Origin: a virus
Strand: one strand, 5' to 3'
Virus record (IMG/VR): IMGVR_UViG_3300048066_000133
Coordinates: 1 to 20,833 of that record
Length of the DNA: 20,833 nt
Part shown: piece by piece, positions 17,601 to 20,833 of the stretch
Layout: each line of letters begins with the position of its first letter
How positions within the stretch are numbered: position 1 is the first letter of the stretch
Made by a program: the position numbers and the translations under genes
Notes under the pieces: model-generated
The model's input: the letters and a program-made list of their open reading frames with translations, nothing else
The model's database searches: none
Told to the model about the DNA's origin: nothing

Positions 17601-20600
17601 CAAGACTTCATCGGTGAACAAGTCGCGAACGTAGAAATCATTCCGTTCATGCGTTCACGTATAATAAACTTCACTGTCAAAGGTCTGCGTCCTAATACCA
17701 AGATGTTCGCATTCTTCGGTGACAGGGATGTGAGTTCATGGGTACGTCAAGAAACAACATCATCTCGATTCTCAGATAACCCTACAGAAGTGGGAAGTCA
17801 ATATGCAAATGAAGAAGAGTACCCATCTGCACTAGGTGGTAAAGGCGATCTAGTCACAGACAGTAAGGGTGAATTGATTGGTACTTTCTTCTTACCTAAC
17901 ACACCATCAATCAACTTTAGAACTGGTACTCATGAGTTCAAGTTGCTTGACGTGAGTGGTGAAGGTAACGATAGTGAATCGACTGCAAGTACTAGTGCAA
18001 ACTACACATCAACAGGTACCATCGAGTCTATACAAAGAACCATTCGCACCACACGTGTTATTGGTTTCCGTGCTGGTCGTCAAGACCCTCTGGCACAGAC
18101 ATTCTTTGTTGACCAGATAGAAAACCCTAATGGACTGTTTATAACAAGAGCAAAAATCTTCATGGAGAGCAAGGACAGTACAGTCCCTCTTCAAGTACAG
18201 ATTCGTTCGGTAGAAAATGGTACCCCAACTACACGTATTGTGCCAGGATCAGTCAAGTTTGTAGACCCTGCCCTTATCACAGTGACACCACTTGATAGTA
18301 TTTCACAAGATGATACAGGAATGTCTACTCTTGTAGAGAATGGTGGCACAATTGTCGAATTTGATGAACCAATTTACTTGACAAGTGGAGAAGAGTATGC
18401 TATAATACTACTCGCTGAGTCGGTAGAGTATAATGCTTATATTGCTGAGACCTACGAGTTCTTGGTTGGTAGTACTGACAGTAAAGTCACGAAGCAACCT
18501 ACGCTAGGTTCTCTATTCCTATCACAGAATGGATTCACATGGACACCAGACCAGACTAAGGACCTAATGTTTACATTAGACCGTGCTGAGTTTGACAATT
18601 CGGGTACTCTAGTTCTTGACAATGCATCCTTACCTAAAGTAACTCTAGAGTCTAATCCTATTCAAACTACTATAGGTACTAGTGTAGTCAGAGTCTACCA
18701 TGAAGGTCATGGATTCACTGAAGGTGATGTAGTATCTATGTCCAGCGTTGAGAATGCAATTGGTGGAATACCTTCAACAGATTTTGATGGTACATTCACA
18801 GTTCTCAATCCAACATGGGAAGGGTATGGTATCTCTGTTGCAACAACTGCAACGTCTACCGCTCTTGGTGGTGGCGATGATGTGACCGCATCACAACAAG
18901 TCTACTATGATGAGTTTGTACCACAGGTTCAGACTTTGACACCTAATGGGACTAGCATCACTGCCGAATTACGTAACCCAAGCACCATATCTTATGGTAG
19001 TGGTCGATCATTCAACCCTACAAGTTATCAAATTCCGGCTCCAACAAAAGGTAATACCGTATTCTTGAATGACTACAACACAAACACAAGTCCAAGTGTT
19101 GTAGCATCCACTGATAATGCTAACGGTCTAGAAACGATGAAGTTTGAACTATCTCTTGAAACTCAAGACAAAAAAGTTTCTCCGTTGATCGACCTTCAAC
19201 GTGTGTCTGTTCTTGCACTAGAAAATGTCATCGATAACAACGATGCTGCGCAACACATAACTACTCCGGTTGTAATTGACGAAGCGTCTGCTGGACTGAA
19301 AATCATCTTTGCTGCTAACCGACCTTCTGGTGCAGACTTCGATGTCTATGTTAGGTCCGCTATTGATGAGGACACATTATCTGAAGTAGACAGTGAAGGT
19401 GATTTGCTAATTCCTTGGGTACAAGCTACTATAGACAAGGAACTTCCTTCGGACGACAACACATCAACGTATCGCGATTATGAATACACTGTTGATGTCG
19501 ACCAGTTTACTGCATTCCAAGTCAAGATTATTATGCAATCTAATAGTTCTTCTAAGATTCCGGTAATACGAGACTTACGTGCAATTGCTCTGATAACAGG
19601 AGGTTCGGGTTCCACAGGTTCTACTACCACATCAAATCCAAGTAACAATACTGGTAGTACAAACACCGGCGGTGAAACTAATACTGGTGGCGAAACTAAT
19701 ACTGGTGGCGAAACTAATACCGGCGGTGAAACTAATACAGGTGGCGAGACCAATGAGGTCAGAGACATATCTTCTCTTTTCGCTGAGACCGTTCCAACAA
19801 TATCAGCAAGTAGCCGCGATGTGGGTAGAGAGTGGTCAGGTACATCTGGTTGGGAACCTAGAGGAGTCAGATTCAATCTTGAGTTCCACCTTGATGGATC
19901 GTTGAAAGTCTATAGTCAAGTAAACGCTACGGATATTGGAACACGAACTCTAGTGCATACTAGTCAGTGGTTGGATAGACCTATTCAACAATTTACTGAC
20001 GGTCCAGATAATAACTTCTTTGACTATCTAGAAAGATTTAGAATTACAAGCACCCTGAAAAAAATCAACGATTATGAAATACCTAATGATAATGATCCGA
20101 ATGATCCGATCATGTCTCACACAAGTGACGGTGTGTCGGTACTTAGAAACAAAACAATCTACGATTTTGTCGGTGACAATTATGCAACCAATGTATCAGT
20201 CGCTGGAAGAGGCGAAATGGGTAGCACAGGGTTCATTCTAGTTGAATCCGATATGTCGGGTGTTAGTGAATCCATACCATATACTGGTACTGTAGAGATG
20301 GACATTAGATTGTCTCCACCTACTAGTGAGGCATTTGGTGGTGATTTGTATGAACCTGCTGGCAGTGTCACTCAAACACTCACGTTCAATTATGAATTGC
20401 CTGTTGGAGATCGTATGACGGTCGATACAGACGAAGGTATCGTTGTAGCTGTCGCTCATGATGGCGTATATTGGGAAAGTGGTCGAGACTTCCACGCAAT
20501 TTATCCATATAGTCCAGAAATGACCTCAGAAGCAGAAGGTCAAGCAACAGTTCAACCAATATTCATTGAAACGGATGCAGCTGTAAATGGTACTCAACAT

Positions 20601-20833
20601 GATGTTAGATTCATAACTTACGGAATCGAAAGACCAGAAGGTCATAACACACACTACTATCCAATAACATACACATTTGGTCCGGAATGGTCTACTACGG
20701 GTACTATTACTATGAACTATGGTACAGAGTTTGTGAACACGATTACTTCTGAAGCTTCAGGTAACTATAGTGTCAACCTATCCACTACTCACAGTGGTGA
20801 GACTTTTGATTGGTTGGATATACCGATCGGTAT
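14601..20833 (+). CDS. Giant DUF4815-like virion/tail-fibre protein (3' partial, at least 2077 residues)
   Basis: The frame from ATG 14601 (AGGA at 14591-14594) stays open to the window end. The N-terminus (about 10-70) has the DUF4815 pattern: YYNPDDGYHRVLFNSGRALQ, ELIESQTIIQEEIARFG, IFKEGALVNPGG. Further parts known from large structural proteins of T4-like marine phages follow: FSVSSYYTETYESIP and VLDFRPSR (about 655-695), a region MRSRIINFTVKGLRPNTKMF with AFFGDRDVSSW (about 1017-1050), DPLAQTFFVD (about 1162) and TSGEEYAIILLAES, then GSLFLSQNGFTWTPDQTKDL (about 1260-1330). The conserved body seems to end near PVIRDLRAIAL (about 1653-1663). After a Ser/Thr/Asn linker with five NTGGET repeats (1688-1717) comes a new beta-rich extension of over 350 residues. 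It is probably a long fibre or peripheral baseplate protein; the exact role is not known to me. Confidence 0.85.
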   Translation, partial: MADFTDKTFRESYRDYYNPDDGYHRVLFNSGRALQARELIESQTIIQEEIARFGRNIFKEGALVNPGGATVDNKLEYVRLTASSVVDANWVGKTLSTEAMPGQGIELKVLEIVDVTPDDPTTLYVQYTDTSQVSDNTKAPRVGAGEILYRVDNTQLTIEVDQDAVDPETSEIIKASGRGTKAYFASGDFFVQGHFVYMEGGSSFIDKYSALPTKDIGFKIEQNIITSEQDIELFDNQGEVPNITAPGADRYQIKLIPTTRDQVLEEENFVFVARVVEGIITREVSTFDAYNRINDLLAQRTKEESGNYVVDEFKAIFEDKDENNLNLDVTEGIAYVDGYRLEIGTTDINVSKARDSVEKSNEPVPAVYGNYIYIDGSTTEGFGRLDTFGQMELIDANDQDIGTCHVRGVQRDPKGIRLYIFKIDMDVGESFSNVVKLRDNVPSGDPDFVPVVTPAVLYEASNNNLLFPLPNSTPTKQLSPNQFTANYTAQRYFRGQPNTSGDIALTDGVESSQWIIATASGAILSNVPVNNTYTGLDPATTYVIAYYVEFTNATARTKDATDVTEIRTITASDQTGRPIFTTKVDGIELQSVKWRLEGTTEWTDITHQFTFDGGQRDNFYDRIVIKLKPGYTIPYNGSDDTEVEVKYSHYTHGQDGQFFSVSSYYTETYESIPDHTTATGQVISLRDVLDFRPSRSEDDLQEFNVTGELPQNASAVTVNQIHYYLPRIDVLVANATDSRGDIGFGELQVIQGESNVIPRQPEIPTGSMALYTFRLNPYTFGTADLTSTFIPNKRFTMKDIGKLEQRVTDLFELTTLSLLESNTNSLTVLDENGNARTKAGFIADNFSSFIFSDINNPEYRASIDPQGLLKPSFRENSVRLSYSTDNVAEVTKNGDVVTLPYSHEPLVEQLLATGKLNVNPFAVITQTGHMELSPSSDEWVETRTLPPIMQTTVRRLENFDADLWQRPALRDGRNSNNFTNTGLFTTIPRNISFRETTRSIQDFIGEQVANVEIIPFMRSRIINFTVKGLRPNTKMFAFFGDRDVSSWVRQETTSSRFSDNPTEVGSQYANEEEYPSALGGKGDLVTDSKGELIGTFFLPNTPSINFRTGTHEFKLLDVSGEGNDSESTASTSANYTSTGTIESIQRTIRTTRVIGFRAGRQDPLAQTFFVDQIENPNGLFITRAKIFMESKDSTVPLQVQIRSVENGTPTTRIVPGSVKFVDPALITVTPLDSISQDDTGMSTLVENGGTIVEFDEPIYLTSGEEYAIILLAESVEYNAYIAETYEFLVGSTDSKVTKQPTLGSLFLSQNGFTWTPDQTKDLMFTLDRAEFDNSGTLVLDNASLPKVTLESNPIQTTIGTSVVRVYHEGHGFTEGDVVSMSSVENAIGGIPSTDFDGTFTVLNPTWEGYGISVATTATSTALGGGDDVTASQQVYYDEFVPQVQTLTPNGTSITAELRNPSTISYGSGRSFNPTSYQIPAPTKGNTVFLNDYNTNTSPSVVASTDNANGLETMKFELSLETQDKKVSPLIDLQRVSVLALENVIDNNDAAQHITTPVVIDEASAGLKIIFAANRPSGADFDVYVRSAIDEDTLSEVDSEGDLLIPWVQATIDKELPSDDNTSTYRDYEYTVDVDQFTAFQVKIIMQSNSSSKIPVIRDLRAIALITGGSGSTGSTTTSNPSNNTGSTNTGGETNTGGETNTGGETNTGGETNTGGETNEVRDISSLFAETVPTISASSRDVGREWSGTSGWEPRGVRFNLEFHLDGSLKVYSQVNATDIGTRTLVHTSQWLDRPIQQFTDGPDNNFFDYLERFRITSTLKKINDYEIPNDNDPNDPIMSHTSDGVSVLRNKTIYDFVGDNYATNVSVAGRGEMGSTGFILVESDMSGVSESIPYTGTVEMDIRLSPPTSEAFGGDLYEPAGSVTQTLTFNYELPVGDRMTVDTDEGIVVAVAHDGVYWESGRDFHAIYPYSPEMTSEAEGQATVQPIFIETDAAVNGTQHDVRFITYGIERPEGHNTHYYPITYTFGPEWSTTGTITMNYGTEFVNTITSEASGNYSVNLSTTHSGETFDWLDIPIG
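19662..19751 (+). repeat. Five tandem 18-base repeats encoding NTGGET
   Basis: Five units of 18 bases (19662, 19680, 19698, 19716, 19734) each encode Asn-Thr-Gly-Gly-Glu-Thr. Units 2 and 3 are identical in DNA; the others differ at synonymous sites. They form a flexible hydrophilic linker, preceded by a Ser/Thr/Gly/Asn stretch, between the conserved body and the C-terminal extension of the giant protein. Confidence 0.95.

Noticed and set aside
18385-18420. Sigma70-like TATAAT at about 18402 inside the giant gene
   Set aside because: There is no convincing -35 element and it lies within a conserved coding segment, so it is probably chance.
15073-20495. Short frames on either strand across the last 6 kb (for example 16134-16562 minus, 17362-17634 plus, 19478-19876 minus)
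   Set aside because: A single continuous frame from 14601 to the window end, with recognisable structural-protein motifs in frame throughout, covers this region. The short frames are shadows.

Overview
This window is a late structural-gene block from a T4-like myovirus (contractile-tailed phage). All genes lie on the + strand, tightly packed and often overlapping by 1-11 bases. Recognisable baseplate proteins occur in T4-like order: a gp27-like hub end, gp5, gp25, gp6, a gp7/gpI-like wedge protein, a protein with the gp10-type N-terminal motif, and gp8. Four intergenic boxes match the T4 late promoter TATAAATA exactly. The short lysozyme-less gp5, the elaborate large structural proteins and the 2OG-oxygenase next to tail genes suggest a marine phage related to the T4-like cyanophages or pelagiphages. 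The host cannot be named from the sequence. No tRNA, integrase, transposon or CRISPR array was seen.

Layout. 1-3077: 3' end of a gp27-like hub gene, then gp5 spike (OB fold plus beta-helix, no lysozyme), then an unrecognised 538-residue coiled-coil protein; these three overlap through ATGA junctions. 3073-6378: late promoter, gp25, gp6 and a gpI/gp7-like wedge protein. 6381-8496: late promoter and two adhesin/fibre-connector proteins with related C-terminal domains. 8523-11129: an 868-residue collagen-like fibre with about 217 uninterrupted Gly-X-Y triplets. 11125-11180: a late promoter followed at once by a strong intrinsic terminator. 11193-13107: a 2-oxoglutarate/Fe(II) prolyl-hydroxylase-like enzyme and a two-domain protein (DUF115-like Rossmann domain plus SAM methyltransferase). 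13127-14592: late promoter and gp8. 14601-end: a giant (at least 2077 residues) DUF4815-like virion protein that runs off the window.

How the genes work together. The wedge proteins (gp25, gp6, gp7-like, gp8) and hub/spike (gp27-like, gp5) build the baseplate, while the gp10-motif protein, its paralogue, the collagen fibre and the giant protein probably form the peripheral fibres that contact the host. The most interesting unit is 8523-13107: a collagen-like fibre followed directly by a hydroxylase and a putative glycosyltransferase-like/methyltransferase fusion, lying inside the baseplate operon between fibre and gp8. This suggests the phage modifies its own collagen fibre after translation. 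The fibre has almost no proline in the Y position and one lysine, so the target chemistry would differ from the animal rule. Function assignments come from motif recognition by eye; no database search was run.
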